Positions 34,501 through 43,611 are shown, counted from the first letter of the stretch. The stretch: 64,000 bases of DNA from CACIAM-69d sp001698445 (GCF_043235035.1 NZ_JAZAQF010000094.1:45428-109427); one strand, 5' to 3'. Numbers and translations are program-made. The notes: a model not told the origin generated them from the sequence alone.

Positions 34501-36176
34501 GCATCGGACAGGTTCAGCAAGAACGGGGCCGTAATGTCGCAGCCACCGGTGTTGGAGATCGTAATGCTGTAGGTAATGGTGCTGCCGGGAAGTACTGCTT
34601 CTAGCCCATCGGTTTTGGTGAGATTAATGTTGGGCTTGATCGGCTGACTGGGCAACGTTGCCAGGTCTCCCACGCTGATCGGCTGGTCAGCGGTGAGGGC
34701 CACACCATTAATCACGGTTCCCGCTGGAACTCGCGTGCGGGCTACCAGGGACACAGCTCCTGAATTTTGGTCAACCCGATATAGCCCTGCACCACCCGGA
34801 TTTTGTCCCGTCGTGGTGGCATAAAGGTTGCCATCGTAACCCAGGGCCAACCCGGCGAAGGGAACGCTGTTTTTGGTTAAGAGTTGCGCCGAAACCGGGA
34901 TAGGAGTGCCATCAAAAGGTTTAGCTAACTCAGTTGCCGGGATTCTATAAAGGCGACCGGTCGTAGCCCCGTTGGCGGGACTCCGCAAAACCATGAGCAG
35001 TGATCCATCGGTGGGATCCACCGCAAAATCACCGCTAGTAAAACCAGTCACGTTATCGTCGGGCGGCAAATCAGCAGGGTCACTGGAACCGGTGATACTC
35101 GTGATTTGCAGTCTTTTGGAGAGAACTTGGCTGGAGGCAGCTGTGGAAGCGGCGACGTTGATAAAGTCGATCGTCCGACCACTGCCCGCAATTAGGTTCC
35201 CCGCCGTATCAAAGGCTAAGCGCCCAGAGTTGAGGGTATTGGGAACGGGGGTGCCACCACCGCCCGCTAAATCGGTGACCTGAATTGTGCCGCCCCCGTT
35301 GGGTAAGCCATAAATTCGGTTGGAGTTAGGCTCACGGGCGATCGCGTCACTAGCCAGGAAATTAGCCTGCTGTAGCTTCACTTCCCCGGTAGCCAAATCA
35401 ACCGTTACCAGGTCGTTTTGTCCGCCACTGCCGTCGAAGTTGGCGATCCCAAGGAATTGGTTGGGAACACAGGGAGCCAACAGGCCTGGATATTGGGCGA
35501 TCGCCCGCTGTGTGAAGGGCACTTGGGATTGCAGGGGCCCGGTCGATCGATCCAAGCGCCAAGAGCCACCCCGATCGGCTGATCCCACCGGACTGGTGGC
35601 CGCGCCCACGGTCGCTTGGGTCAGGTGAGCCAGGGTTTCAATCAGTTGCTGCCCCAGGATGCCGGCCCCCGTGCGGCAGCCATAGAGCAAAATTTCAGCT
35701 CGATCACTCAGCAACAGGGCCCAGCGACGCAGCCAGTCCTGCACATCCCGAGACAGATTGGCCACGGACAGCCCCCGATCGCCCAACTGCAACCAGCCCG
35801 GTTGACCGTGAGCAATCACATGGAGTTGTTGAACCGGTTTTTCAGCCAAGGCTTGGGTCATTTGGGCCCAAGCTGCCGCCGTTGGCTCCAACTTCAGCAC
35901 CCTTGTGCCGGGCTGCACTCCCTGAATCAATTGGTCGATCGCTTCTACCCTTGCATCAATCACAACCAAGGTGGATTCAAGGTTGTTGGGCTGGCGTGAC
36001 TGAGAAGACGTAGACAAAACAATCGATCGATCGGTGGACTGCAATGAGCAATCAAAATGTTGATCTTGCGAATCACAATTTTGATCATTGCTTTGGCGTT
36101 GCATCGATGATGAACCCTCAGCAAAAATACTCAGAGTAGTCAACCCAGACGATTGTGTTGATTGATGCGTGCTCAT
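31599..36176 (-). CDS. large DUF4347 plus RTX calcium-binding surface protein
   Basis: 1525 residues. Residues about 68-235 are DUF4347 (LVVIDARVEAIDQLIQGV...LHVIAHGQPGWLQLGD...ILLYGCRTGAG), a domain at the head of many cyanobacterial giant surface proteins. A beta-rich middle follows, including a DUF11-like module (about 515-640, INLTKTDGLEAVLPGSTITYSITISNTGG) and cadherin-like repeats. From about 950 to 1460 come roughly 50 GGxGxDxLxG nonapeptides that bind calcium in a beta-roll, then an RTX C-terminal cap. No Sec signal peptide; type I secretion is expected. Transporter genes are not in view. Confidence 0.9.
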   Translation of the reverse strand: MSTHQSTQSSGLTTLSIFAEGSSSMQRQSNDQNCDSQDQHFDCSLQSTDRSIVLSTSSQSRQPNNLESTLVVIDARVEAIDQLIQGVQPGTRVLKLEPTAAAWAQMTQALAEKPVQQLHVIAHGQPGWLQLGDRGLSVANLSRDVQDWLRRWALLLSDRAEILLYGCRTGAGILGQQLIETLAHLTQATVGAATSPVGSADRGGSWRLDRSTGPLQSQVPFTQRAIAQYPGLLAPCVPNQFLGIANFDGSGGQNDLVTVDLATGEVKLQQANFLASDAIAREPNSNRIYGLPNGGGTIQVTDLAGGGGTPVPNTLNSGRLAFDTAGNLIAGSGRTIDFINVAASTAASSQVLSKRLQITSITGSSDPADLPPDDNVTGFTSGDFAVDPTDGSLLMVLRSPANGATTGRLYRIPATELAKPFDGTPIPVSAQLLTKNSVPFAGLALGYDGNLYATTTGQNPGGAGLYRVDQNSGAVSLVARTRVPAGTVINGVALTADQPISVGDLATLPSQPIKPNINLTKTDGLEAVLPGSTITYSITISNTGGCDITAPFLLNLSDAPPAELLSPVWNPNVLAPPGIGLALNAGETKTFQVSGRLSDTATGVITNTARVSLPAGLFDPDLGPLAPQVITATDATRVLGGVNTPPTPLNLVLPYNPNGSIPLAAADPDSDPIREFVITEIPPGSSLFLLDPLTGAKVSLSAGQSIPPGNVGNLRFESPDGKGFFKYSARDDKGNLSPDSATVLFDRPEIIAEPPVPLNGIFNVVPGSATDLTEPPENGVVKFRLGGLPPTAIDPNSDSIKNYNITRLPALGDLYVGDPFNGGRKLTSTGLLTPEEFGNLFFIPRADFTGKDFLTFDVIDVKGNRSLISGTISFIAPPGISVASTPPTPPTPVNTALGDLPFFITSFADVAGVAPNCGCVASPLAASWQIPNPLIVPELPALVIPPPPESGGNRLLGAPGSDDLVGTASNDLVAGFAGNDRLRGGPGSDELIGDLGNDSIFGGLGNLAAVGSGVDADRLGGGEGNDLLNGNEGDDVIFGGNGQDIINGGKDNDILLGDRGSDILRGDQGADTIIGGQGRPDNRPDPSDRDLIFGNTENDVISANEGEDTVFGGQGDDYIRGGKEADLLHGDRGNDILIGDLGNDTLIGGTGVRLIADPNGQDLLFGLGGDDLLYGNEGQDTLSGGDGKDTAFGGRDNDLILGDLGNDVLYGDLGNDTLLGSGGSNVPIGAGTDDDLLYGGRGQDNLNGGQGQDTIYAGQEDDLVYGGKDNDLLYGDKGNDVLSGDLGNDTLIGGNNNTRDPDRTGNDLLLGGGNEDLLLGNDGNDSLAGEDGNDTARGGQGNDYLWGGAGLDLLMGDRGNDTLCGEAGNDTLYGNNPDRPQSVSTGSDNDVLSGNAGNDLLFGNDGDDQLDGCEDDDTLFGGKGNDTLTGSAGNDVLSGDQGDDVLFGGEGIDTFVIGLNRGLDSISDYFANNDRIALAGGLRFTDLSFVEEGNSILVRAGETPIARLQGIPALQFVNSQDFISV

Positions 36177-37619
36177 GAAGCTCTCACAGAAAGGTAGAAA
36201 ACAATGTGTCTTGCATCCCTTTAACGGGGAAATAGATAGATGCCCCGGATGATTGATAAATTTGAGAGAACCTGATCGCTCTCGTCTAAATTTAATGATG
36301 GACTAGTTGTGCCGAGAGAGGGGTCATGGGCAGTTTCAAAGCATGATGTTAGTCACGCATTACACCGTGAAAATCAAGCAAGGAAAGGTAATCCAGACTG
36401 TGGCAGAACAAGTATTCGGAAATTCACAATCTTGATTGAAAATTCACAATCTTGATTGAAAAATTCTCGAAAAATTTAAATTTCTAGAGCGAAATTGATC
36501 GATGCATTTTGAGTTTTCATCATGACTCGATACCAACCAATTCATTCACTCCTCATCTTTACGTCTTCCGCTTGAGATTTCTCTCTGGGCTATGAAAAGC
36601 CATGACGATATCACAATAGCTTGAACGTACCCTGACCAACGACCTGGGTTTCACCAGATCGCTGAACTGAGTAAACTGTCCCAGTTGCGGACTTGTAAAG
36701 GACTCTTGGGACAGTCCGTGAAATTGATGAGACGGTTAGACACCCAAGGGGACAACTTCAAGGCGAATCCTGGGCGATCGGGTATCAAAGACTACCGCCA
36801 GTTTCACTAGTTTTTCATCTTTGTTGTGTAATCTGCGATCGCTCAAACCTTGGGTAGGGTAATTATCCCTGAGCAGCTTCTTGAGTCCTATCTATCTGAA
36901 GGAAACATATTTTTCTGTTTGCATGTGTTTGGATTTGTCTGCACCCTGATCTTAAAATATAGCGATAAATTTCTTAAGAAAACTTAGTTCAAAGGAAGAT
37001 TTTAGATTTTTCATTGAAATAAAATCTGCATACAATTATTTTTCAGTCTTCAATTAAAAAACAAAGAATCATAGTTCAATAATTCAAGATCAAAAATTCA
37101 ATTATTTGATTTCTGATTTTTGATGATTTTTGACGATTAAATCATCTTGAAATCATGGAAACATCATAGCCAATATTTTTTATCACTACTTACGCTATTC
37201 AATTAAAATTTAATCATCACAATCTGTAATTCATAATTTACAGTATCTAGCATTTGAGATCCAATTATCACTGAATAATGAGCATTGAAAAAACAAGCAA
37301 ATTGGCAAAGAACGATTTGATCAGCAATCTGATTTGATCCTTCAATTTCCGTGGCTTGCATGGCTCAAAATCGAGGGATACAGAAAACCTTTTAATTGAC
37401 TCAGGTTACTCAGTTTGATCGAGTCAAGAAAATTGCAGCCTTGAGCGCGGAAAGTTAGATTTTTGGGGTAGATGGGACTCCGGAAATGATATCAGGCTGA
37501 GTCATCCCGCCTGGGGTTTGGTTGATTGCATCCTAAACAGCAAAAATGAAAAACCAGTGAAGCCACAGAAATTATGGCTCCCACAGAGACCCTGGATCAT
37601 CCCTGGCTCAGACTATGGA
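36177..37619. other. 1.44-kb AT-rich gene desert
   Basis: No ORF of substance. From about 36880 to 37330 the DNA is strikingly AT-rich compared with the window. A 20-bp direct repeat (AATTCACAATCTTGATTGAA, twice near 36420-36460) and an inverted repeat ACTGTCCCA/TGGGACAGT (36675-36683 with 36707-36715) are visible. It is upstream of the RTX gene and downstream of the DUF3370 gene, so it may be a long regulated promoter, a degraded region, or carry small RNAs. Confidence 0.6.
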
Positions 37620-39014
37620 TTATGGATTTATGAGAGTTTGCAAGGTCAGAACCTGCGGCGGGGTGGCATCGGGGGGATAGATCAGGCTGACTTGCACAAG
37701 CCGATCGCCCTGAGGCGGCAACTGCACCATCGCGAGGGGCTGGCCTGGTTCTCCTCGGCGCTGCACCAAATGTACATATCGCGTTTGTGGCAATCCCCGA
37801 TCGTCGGGATATCGAATGCGGACGGTTCCCCGAAAGAAGACCGAGTTGGGCAACGGATCGAAAAACTGCAACCCCGGCGCGGGCGCATCAAATTTCACTG
37901 GCGTTTCTAGGGCAATGGCCACCGTCTGCGGTTGGGCTGTGGGGTTATGCAGGGGCAAGGTGAGGTCATATTCAATCCCGTAGTTGCCGTGGGCGGCCCA
38001 GGCCGTATCCGGGTAGCGAGCCACGATCGGGGCAGTTTGCACCTGCTCAGTTCCCAACCGACCGGCAACCAGGGTGCTCACACCATAGGAAAAGGCTGCA
38101 CCGGGGGCAGGAATGCTGAGGCGTGGATTGTTGGGCCCATCGGTAACGATCGCGCGCCAACGGGACCCGATCGCCACGCCGGCCACCCGGCCATAGCGCA
38201 GGGGGCCCGGTGCGCCGGGAGGCGTGGGAACCGGCTCGCGCGGCCCTGACAGTGTTCCGGTGGTGAGCGTGGATCGCCAGTCCGCTTCCGTGGGGGGCTG
38301 TTCTTCACCGTCGGGGGTTGCCTGGGCAAAACGGGCGAGGGTGGCGGCATAAACCGGGCGATCGCTGTCCAGACGTAGCAGGGTGGAGCGACCGTTCAGG
38401 GGTGGATTGAGCGATCGAACCGGAATGGGCAAACTAGTTAGCACAATTGTCTCGCCCGGGGGAATGGTGACCCGATCGGGCAAATCCGCTTGACGACGGC
38501 CGCGCAACACCCAATCCACCGCTCGACTACCGGGGCCCGAGTAAACCTGGCCGATCGGGTTATCCACCATCGGCGGCAGGGCAATAAACGGCGCATCGGG
38601 CTGGCTGAGATAACTGGCCCCCTGAAGAACTCGCACCGTTGCCGATCGATTGGGATCCGCATTGCCCAACACAATTCCTACATAGAGCGATCGCAGGTCG
38701 ATCGCCCCATCCGGGCCCGTTGCCTCCGCCTTAGCAATGTGGTGGGCAAAAATGTCAAACCGCCCTTGAAACACCTGATTAAGGTGTGCCTCTGGACTGC
38801 GCATCCCAGCAGGGGGAAAGGTCGAGAGCAAAATTCCCGCTTGCTGGACAATTTCCGGGCTGTTGCTATTCAGCACAGGCACCGCATCCAAACGCCCCGG
38901 GAGCGATCGCACCTCCTGGGGCCGCAGATTCGGCCTCGGACTCGGTGCGGGCGTTCCGGGTGGCAAGCCCTGCGCTCCCACAATTCCCGCCAGTAGCCAG
39001 CTTGCCCACACCAT
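37620..39014 (-). CDS. exported DUF3370 protein
   Basis: 464 residues with a clear signal peptide (MVWASWLLAGIVGAQG, starting at ATG 39014; the frame runs to GTG 39038). The mature part matches the cyanobacterial DUF3370 pattern: RSLPGRLDAVPVLNSNSPEIVQQAGILLSTFPP, YVGIVLGNADPN, VRVLQGASYLSQPDAPF, GPGSRAVDWVLRGRRQ, LRLDSDRPVYAATLARFA, and a closing beta-rich part. Probably periplasmic or outer-membrane associated; no enzyme activity is known for the family. Neighbours are other surface proteins. Confidence 0.85.
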   Translation of the reverse strand: MVWASWLLAGIVGAQGLPPGTPAPSPRPNLRPQEVRSLPGRLDAVPVLNSNSPEIVQQAGILLSTFPPAGMRSPEAHLNQVFQGRFDIFAHHIAKAEATGPDGAIDLRSLYVGIVLGNADPNRSATVRVLQGASYLSQPDAPFIALPPMVDNPIGQVYSGPGSRAVDWVLRGRRQADLPDRVTIPPGETIVLTSLPIPVRSLNPPLNGRSTLLRLDSDRPVYAATLARFAQATPDGEEQPPTEADWRSTLTTGTLSGPREPVPTPPGAPGPLRYGRVAGVAIGSRWRAIVTDGPNNPRLSIPAPGAAFSYGVSTLVAGRLGTEQVQTAPIVARYPDTAWAAHGNYGIEYDLTLPLHNPTAQPQTVAIALETPVKFDAPAPGLQFFDPLPNSVFFRGTVRIRYPDDRGLPQTRYVHLVQRRGEPGQPLAMVQLPPQGDRLVQVSLIYPPDATPPQVLTLQTLINP

Positions 39015-39871
39015 CCTTACAAACCCTCTCGAAACCACAAAGCATCGCGGTTTTCATTATCTCAAACCAATGGCCCCTCCTGGGTTGCCAGCCGCTGGGG
39101 TTAATCAACAGTTCCTCAACCCATCGCCCTAATCGAATCGGACAACTCGCAACCCTCGATCGCCCCAGCTGCGCAACCCCCCAGCGCAAAAAACCAACAT
39201 AGCCCAGCATCAACCGGCACTAAACAGCCAAATTAGCCGAAAAACGGGCTGAAACGTTTCATTTAGGATTACTAACCGCTTCGCGCCCCTTGAAAGCCGA
39301 AATAGTTCAATAGCCCCTTGGCCACAAAAACCACGACAACTCATCAGCATCAACAGGACAACAGCATCAGAAATCGCAATCGAAAATCTTGAGTCATTTT
39401 GGGGGCAATTTTGGGAGCAATCTTTGCAGAATCACCTGAACAGAGTTATCAATTTTCTGCCTAAAGACTTCGTGATTTCTGACAAAAACATCTCGTGATG
39501 ACGGTCACCACAATTTAAACTTTTTCAAAATCTTATCCACCAAAATCCTTGTCCGTCAAAGCTTTTGGGCTTTTAATATTTGATCTTTACTTAATCTTTA
39601 AACTTTAAATAAGCTTCATAAAACTAGCTTGCAATTAAAGATTCCACCAAGAGCCAAAAAAACGCTAGACAGGCCTTCGTAAACGCAGTACAAGTAAATC
39701 AAGAACCCAAAAGAGCGCGTGCTTTTCCAGGCAAAACAAGCGGACTAAATCATTCATCGGTTTGGTAAGTGGGCGCGATCGACATCAAGGGTGCTGTCAG
39801 GAAAAGCGATTCCAGCAAAACTACCACTGCTCACCAAGAACATTCGGATTAGGACTAGGAGGATTTAAATC
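39015..39871. other. 857-bp spacer between divergent surface-protein genes
   Basis: No gene recognised; frames at 38863-39213 are shadows of the DUF3370 gene and its leader. An AT-rich block (about 39430-39640) in the middle likely contains the two promoters. AGGAGG at 39857-39862 serves the PEP-CTERM gene. Confidence 0.55.
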
Positions 39872-40615
39872 GTGAAAGGTTTTATTTGGAAAGGCTTTGT
39901 CCTCGCAGCGGCTACCCTCGTCGGCACCATGTCTGCCTCCGCTGCTCGCGCATTGCAACTAACTCCCGAACAGTTGGCCCAGTTTGATACTTATGTCCAA
40001 CAGGAGCGCAAAGCATTTACGGCGCTGGAACTTTCGAAAATTAACCCCAACAGCCTGAAATGGTCGGGTGCGGCTGATTCGCTGGAAGTCTACTTCATCA
40101 ACGAAGGTGCAGGCTATCGCAACCAGTTGCTCTTTTCCGCCAACAATGGCTCTTTGGACACGGTCTTTAATGACGTTTCTTCCAAGGAATCGATTTTGGC
40201 TGAGGCTGATGGCCCCCTGAAGCGGGGTCAAGGCGTGAGCCTCGGATCCTTTAGCAAAGGCACGGTTATCGACTTTTTCCTGAACTCTGATGGTTACAGC
40301 CGTGGCGAAAACTACGCTGGCATGACTTCGGATCAGGTTTATGGCACCGGGACTTGGAACTTCTTGGGCGCTGATGCCAACCGCAATGGCGACAAGCTGC
40401 AACACATGGTTGCCTATGATCTGGGCGATGGCTGGACTTTGATGGGCTTTGAAGACATCGTGACCGGCGGTGACTTGGACTATAACGACACGGTGTTTGT
40501 GGTTCGCGGTGTTGCTGGCTCGAAGGTAGCAACGCCTGAGCCTTCGGTGATGCTGTCGTTGGCTGCTGCTGCGGCTCTGGGTTTGGTGTCCCGCCGTCGT
40601 CAGCAAGATAGCTAG
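39872..40615 (+). CDS. PEP-CTERM protein with DUF4114 domain
   Basis: 247 residues from a GTG start with AGGAGG nine bases upstream. A signal peptide (KGFVLAAATLVGTMSASAARA, about 6-27) leads to a beta-rich domain with DUF4114 features (VIDFFLNSDGY, LQHMVAYDLGDGWTLMGFEDIVTGGDLDYNDTVFVV, a calcium-loop-like Asp cluster). The C-terminus is a PEP-CTERM sorting signal: TPEPSVML, a hydrophobic helix, and SRRRQQ. It would be processed by an exosortase and placed at the cell surface or in the matrix. No exosortase gene is in this window; in such genomes it is commonly unlinked. Confidence 0.92.
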   Translation: MKGFIWKGFVLAAATLVGTMSASAARALQLTPEQLAQFDTYVQQERKAFTALELSKINPNSLKWSGAADSLEVYFINEGAGYRNQLLFSANNGSLDTVFNDVSSKESILAEADGPLKRGQGVSLGSFSKGTVIDFFLNSDGYSRGENYAGMTSDQVYGTGTWNFLGADANRNGDKLQHMVAYDLGDGWTLMGFEDIVTGGDLDYNDTVFVVRGVAGSKVATPEPSVMLSLAAAAALGLVSRRRQQDS

Positions 40616-40673
40616 ATCGCTCAAGTGACACTGCCATGGGTTGCCACTCACCCGTAGGCAGATGGTTGAAGTA

Positions 40674-40765
40674 GATGGTGGCTAGCGATTGCTAGTCGTT
40701 AGCAATCGCTAACCATCAGACTGGCGGGTGACGTTTTTAATTGGGCTGAAGTCCCATCCGCCAGT
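40674..40765. repeat. two inverted repeats after the PEP-CTERM gene
   Basis: GATGGT...TAGCGATTGCTA (40674-40694) pairs with TAGCAATCGCTAACCATC (40700-40717): 18 bp with a three-base bulge and a five-base loop. Directly after it, ACTGGCGGGTG (40720-40730) pairs with CATCCGCCAGT (40755-40765) at 10 of 11 positions. The first lacks a T-run, so it could be a processing or stability hairpin rather than a terminator; TTTTTAATT occurs inside the second loop. Confidence 0.65.
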
Positions 40766-40803
40766 TCGATCGGGCAACGGATATGGATTTGGTTCGGTAG
40801 ATT

Positions 40804-41976
40804 ATGGGTGAGTTGGGCAAAATCAACTCGCCCACCTTTTTTTGGCTACTTTTCGGCCAATTTTTGGCTACTTGTTGGCGACCTGGCGGGCAAAGGCTGT
40901 TTTTTGGAAAAACTGCGCTTGGCCTGTGCCTAGCCTGTGCCATCATCTCCGGGTTAGGAATGCTGACCGGGAGAGTTTGGCTTTTGGACGTTACAGGATG
41001 GATGGCGGCAACGCTCGCCGCTAGTTCGATCGCCCCGGTGGAGGTGGCGCACCATGGCGTGGGCTGGTTAGGGGCGACGGTGGCGGCGCTGTTTTGGGGG
41101 TCGTATCTAGTGCCCGTGAAGCGGCTACCAACGGTGGATCCCTTGGCGGCGCAACTGAGCATGGCGATCGGGATTGTGCTGTTAGCTATTCCGTTGGCGA
41201 TCGCCTCTGGAGCTTGGATTCCCAATGGTTGGGGCCTGCTGGCGGGGGTGATTTGGGCCTTGGGCAATTACGGCTCCATTTTTGTGGTGCGGGCCTTGGG
41301 ATTGGCGCGGGGGTTGGCCCTGTGGGCCACGATCGGGATTGGGGTTTCGTTTCTTTGGGGGGCGTTGTTTTTTCGGGAGCCGGTGCTGTTATCGGTGGCC
41401 GTTGGGGGAGTGGCGCTGCTGGTGGCGGGAATTGCCCTGATGAACTGGCCCGATCGCCCGGCCGGAACGCAACCCCCGGGCCCTCGATCGACCAATCCAC
41501 CGGTTAATCGATCGAGCCAACAGCCCAGCCGCCGACCCAAAATCCAGAATCAGGGCTGGTGGCTTTGTGGCGTGGTGGGGTTGCTGTTTGGGTCGCAATC
41601 AGTCCCCTTTGCCTTTGCGACCCAAAGCCCGATCGCCTTTGTGCCGTCTATGTCCCTTGGGATTTTGGGAACAGCGAGTCTGTTGGCTGGGCAACGGGGC
41701 GGTCGGGTGTTGCGGCAGTTGCCCCGATCGAGCCTGTTGGCGTTGGTTTGCTCGGGAATGCTTTGGAATGTGGCGAATGTGGGCAGCTTCTTCGCGGTCG
41801 ATCGCCTTGGAATGGCGGTGGGAATGCCCCTAACTCAGTTCGCGATCGTGGTGAATGCGGCTTGGGGTCTGTGGTTGTTTCGAGAGGTGACCGGTCGCCA
41901 GCGAATTTTGCGAGTGGCGATCGGGACGTTCTGCGCCTTTAGTGGAATTATTTTGATTGGAGGATCGCGCCTTTGA
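40804..41976 (+). CDS. GRP/DMT-type sugar transporter-like membrane protein
   Basis: 390 residues, about ten transmembrane helices in two halves joined by a polar Pro/Ser/Arg linker (about 222-250). The motifs GATVAALFWGSYLVPVKR, LLAGVIWALGNYGSIFVVRALGLARGLALWATIGIGVSFLWG, and WNVANVGSFFAVDRLGMAVGMPLTQFAIVVNAAWGLWLFREV are those of the glucose/ribose-porter (GRP, TMEM144-like) branch of the drug/metabolite superfamily. The substrate cannot be inferred. The N-terminus is uncertain: the first 50 residues are less typical, and a start at MLTGRVW (40960) would give a more usual first helix. Confidence 0.8.
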   Translation: MGELGKINSPTFFWLLFGQFLATCWRPGGQRLFFGKTALGLCLACAIISGLGMLTGRVWLLDVTGWMAATLAASSIAPVEVAHHGVGWLGATVAALFWGSYLVPVKRLPTVDPLAAQLSMAIGIVLLAIPLAIASGAWIPNGWGLLAGVIWALGNYGSIFVVRALGLARGLALWATIGIGVSFLWGALFFREPVLLSVAVGGVALLVAGIALMNWPDRPAGTQPPGPRSTNPPVNRSSQQPSRRPKIQNQGWWLCGVVGLLFGSQSVPFAFATQSPIAFVPSMSLGILGTASLLAGQRGGRVLRQLPRSSLLALVCSGMLWNVANVGSFFAVDRLGMAVGMPLTQFAIVVNAAWGLWLFREVTGRQRILRVAIGTFCAFSGIILIGGSRL

Positions 41977-42134
41977 GGGTTGTTTAACGTTCACTGGTTG
42001 AATTTTTCAGGCGCTTGATCTTCGATCTTTGATATCTCGTCTGTATACAGCCTGTATCTAAAGCGATCAGCCTGTCACATCGCAGATGCCATGGAGGCTA
42101 AAAATGTTCTGAGGCATAAAAAGGAGAGATTTTT

Positions 42135-42563
42135 ATGAATGTTCCATTTTCGGGTGGATGTGTATGCGGTGCCATACGCTACGAGTGCTCTAGTCAACCA
42201 ATGGCGATGCTCAATTGCCATTGCCGCGATTGTCAGCAATCTAGCGGAGCACCATTCGCATCTGGCGTGGTTGTCTCTACAAAGTCCATTAGGGTTGCGG
42301 GTTCTCCAAGCACGTACTCCGTTCGCGCCTCTAGTGGTGCTCAAACAACTCGAAGCTTTTGTCCAACTTGCGGTAGTCCTTTATTCGCAACCGGCGAAGC
42401 AAGGCCCGATTTCACATCCATACGCTTCACGACGCTTGACGATCAAAGTAACTTTTATCCAGCGTTGGACATCTGGACATCGAGCGCAGCTTCGTGGGTT
42501 TGCCTGAATGAGGAGTTGCCACATTTTCCGCAGTCGCCACCCCAAAGTAACGACCGGCCTTGA
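42135..42563 (+). CDS. GFA-family (Mss4-like) zinc protein
   Basis: 142 residues with an Mss4-like zinc fold: SGGCVCGAIRYEC (C9, C11), NCHCRDCQQSSGAPF (C28, C30, C33) and SFCPTCGSPLF (two Cys). These are the metal ligands of the glutathione-dependent formaldehyde-activating (GFA) family; most members have no proven activity. AAGGAG lies well placed upstream. The gene has no CGATCG words and a flatter codon use than its neighbours, which suggests recent acquisition. Confidence 0.88.
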   Translation: MNVPFSGGCVCGAIRYECSSQPMAMLNCHCRDCQQSSGAPFASGVVVSTKSIRVAGSPSTYSVRASSGAQTTRSFCPTCGSPLFATGEARPDFTSIRFTTLDDQSNFYPALDIWTSSAASWVCLNEELPHFPQSPPQSNDRP

Positions 42564-42595
42564 ATATCCGAGAATATCCGAGTTTGTATATCTGA

Positions 42596-43555
42596 ATGGC
42601 GGGAGAAACCGGCAAGCTCAATCAGGGTTGGGTCTATCAAGATCGGGTCGATCGCGCAGCGGCGGGCCTCACCCTTTTGGCCTACTACAGCCAACACTAT
42701 CGGCACTCCACGGAACAGACTTGGCGCGATCGAATTTTGGCGGGTCAAATTTTGGTTGAAGATGGCCCGGCCAGTCCTCAGCAAATTCTGCGATCGGGAC
42801 AACGGTTAACCTACCATCGCCCCCCTTGGGTGGAACCAACCGTGCCCCTGGATTTTGCAGTGCTCTATGAAGATGCAGATCTGTTGGTGGTGGCGAAACC
42901 CGCTGGCTTGCCCGTGATGCCAGCGGGGGGTTTTTTGGAACATACCCTGTTGCGGCAATTACAAAAACGCTATCCACAATCCAGCCCCGTGCCCATTCAC
43001 CGGCTGGGGCGCGGCACTTCCGGTTTGGTGTTGCTGGCCCGATCGCCCCAGGCCCGATCGCACCTGACCCAACAAATGCGCGATCGACAAATGCATAAGG
43101 TCTATTGGGCTTTGGCAGTGGGCAACGCTCCCATGGATCGGTTTCGGATTGAGCAGCCGATCGGCAAAATTCCCCACCCCCAATTGGGGCATCTTTACGG
43201 GGTCACCCCGAATGGAGCCTTTGCCCGCAGCGATTGCCAAGTATTGCGGCGGGATCGTGACCAAATGTTGGTCGAGGTCACCATTCTCACGGGCCGTCCT
43301 CACCAAATTCGGATTCATTTAGCCGCCGCCGGATTTCCCCTCGTGGGCGACCCACTCTATGGAGCCGGTGGGCAACCGCAACTGACCCCGATCGCGCCGG
43401 AGGCCACAAGGGATCCCGAGGCGATCGCCCTGCCCGGCGACTGTGGCTATTGGCTCCATGCCCAAACCCTCGCCTTCCGCCATCCCCAAACCCAAGCCCC
43501 GATCGAGGTTTGCTGTCCTGCGCCGTCGCCATTTGGCCAACCCGCCCATAGTTAG
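42596..43555 (+). CDS. RluA-type pseudouridine synthase homologue with HRLG motif
   Basis: 319 residues of the RluA family (RNA uridine to pseudouridine). Recognisable blocks: YEDADLLVVAKPAGLPVMPAGGFLEHTLLRQL, PIHRLGRGTSGLVLLARSPQA, KVYWALAVG, and VTILTGRPHQIRIHLAAAGFPLVGDPLYG. The catalytic motif, normally HRLDxxTSG with the nucleophilic Asp, reads HRLGRGTSG (43000-43025), so the Asp is absent. It may be inactive as a synthase, may use another residue, or may belong to a subfamily in which this motif is normal. It is followed by a 14-bp tandem repeat. Confidence 0.87.
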   Translation: MAGETGKLNQGWVYQDRVDRAAAGLTLLAYYSQHYRHSTEQTWRDRILAGQILVEDGPASPQQILRSGQRLTYHRPPWVEPTVPLDFAVLYEDADLLVVAKPAGLPVMPAGGFLEHTLLRQLQKRYPQSSPVPIHRLGRGTSGLVLLARSPQARSHLTQQMRDRQMHKVYWALAVGNAPMDRFRIEQPIGKIPHPQLGHLYGVTPNGAFARSDCQVLRRDRDQMLVEVTILTGRPHQIRIHLAAAGFPLVGDPLYGAGGQPQLTPIAPEATRDPEAIALPGDCGYWLHAQTLAFRHPQTQAPIEVCCPAPSPFGQPAHS

Positions 43556-43611
43556 CGCCAGATCTTGAGCACCAGATCTTGAGCGCCAGATCTTGAACAC
43601 CAAATCTAGGG
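43556..43611. repeat. 14-bp tandem repeat, four copies
   Basis: CGCCAGATCTTGAG, CACCAGATCTTGAG, CGCCAGATCTTGAA and CACCAAATCTAGGG lie head to tail between two convergent genes, beginning just after the TAG at 43553-43555. It reaches the last codons of the SPFH gene. Confidence 0.9.

Noticed and set aside
36675..36715. Inverted repeat ACTGTCCCA/TGGGACAGT as terminator
   Set aside because: Loop of 23 bases and no T-run on either strand; kept only as part of the spacer description.
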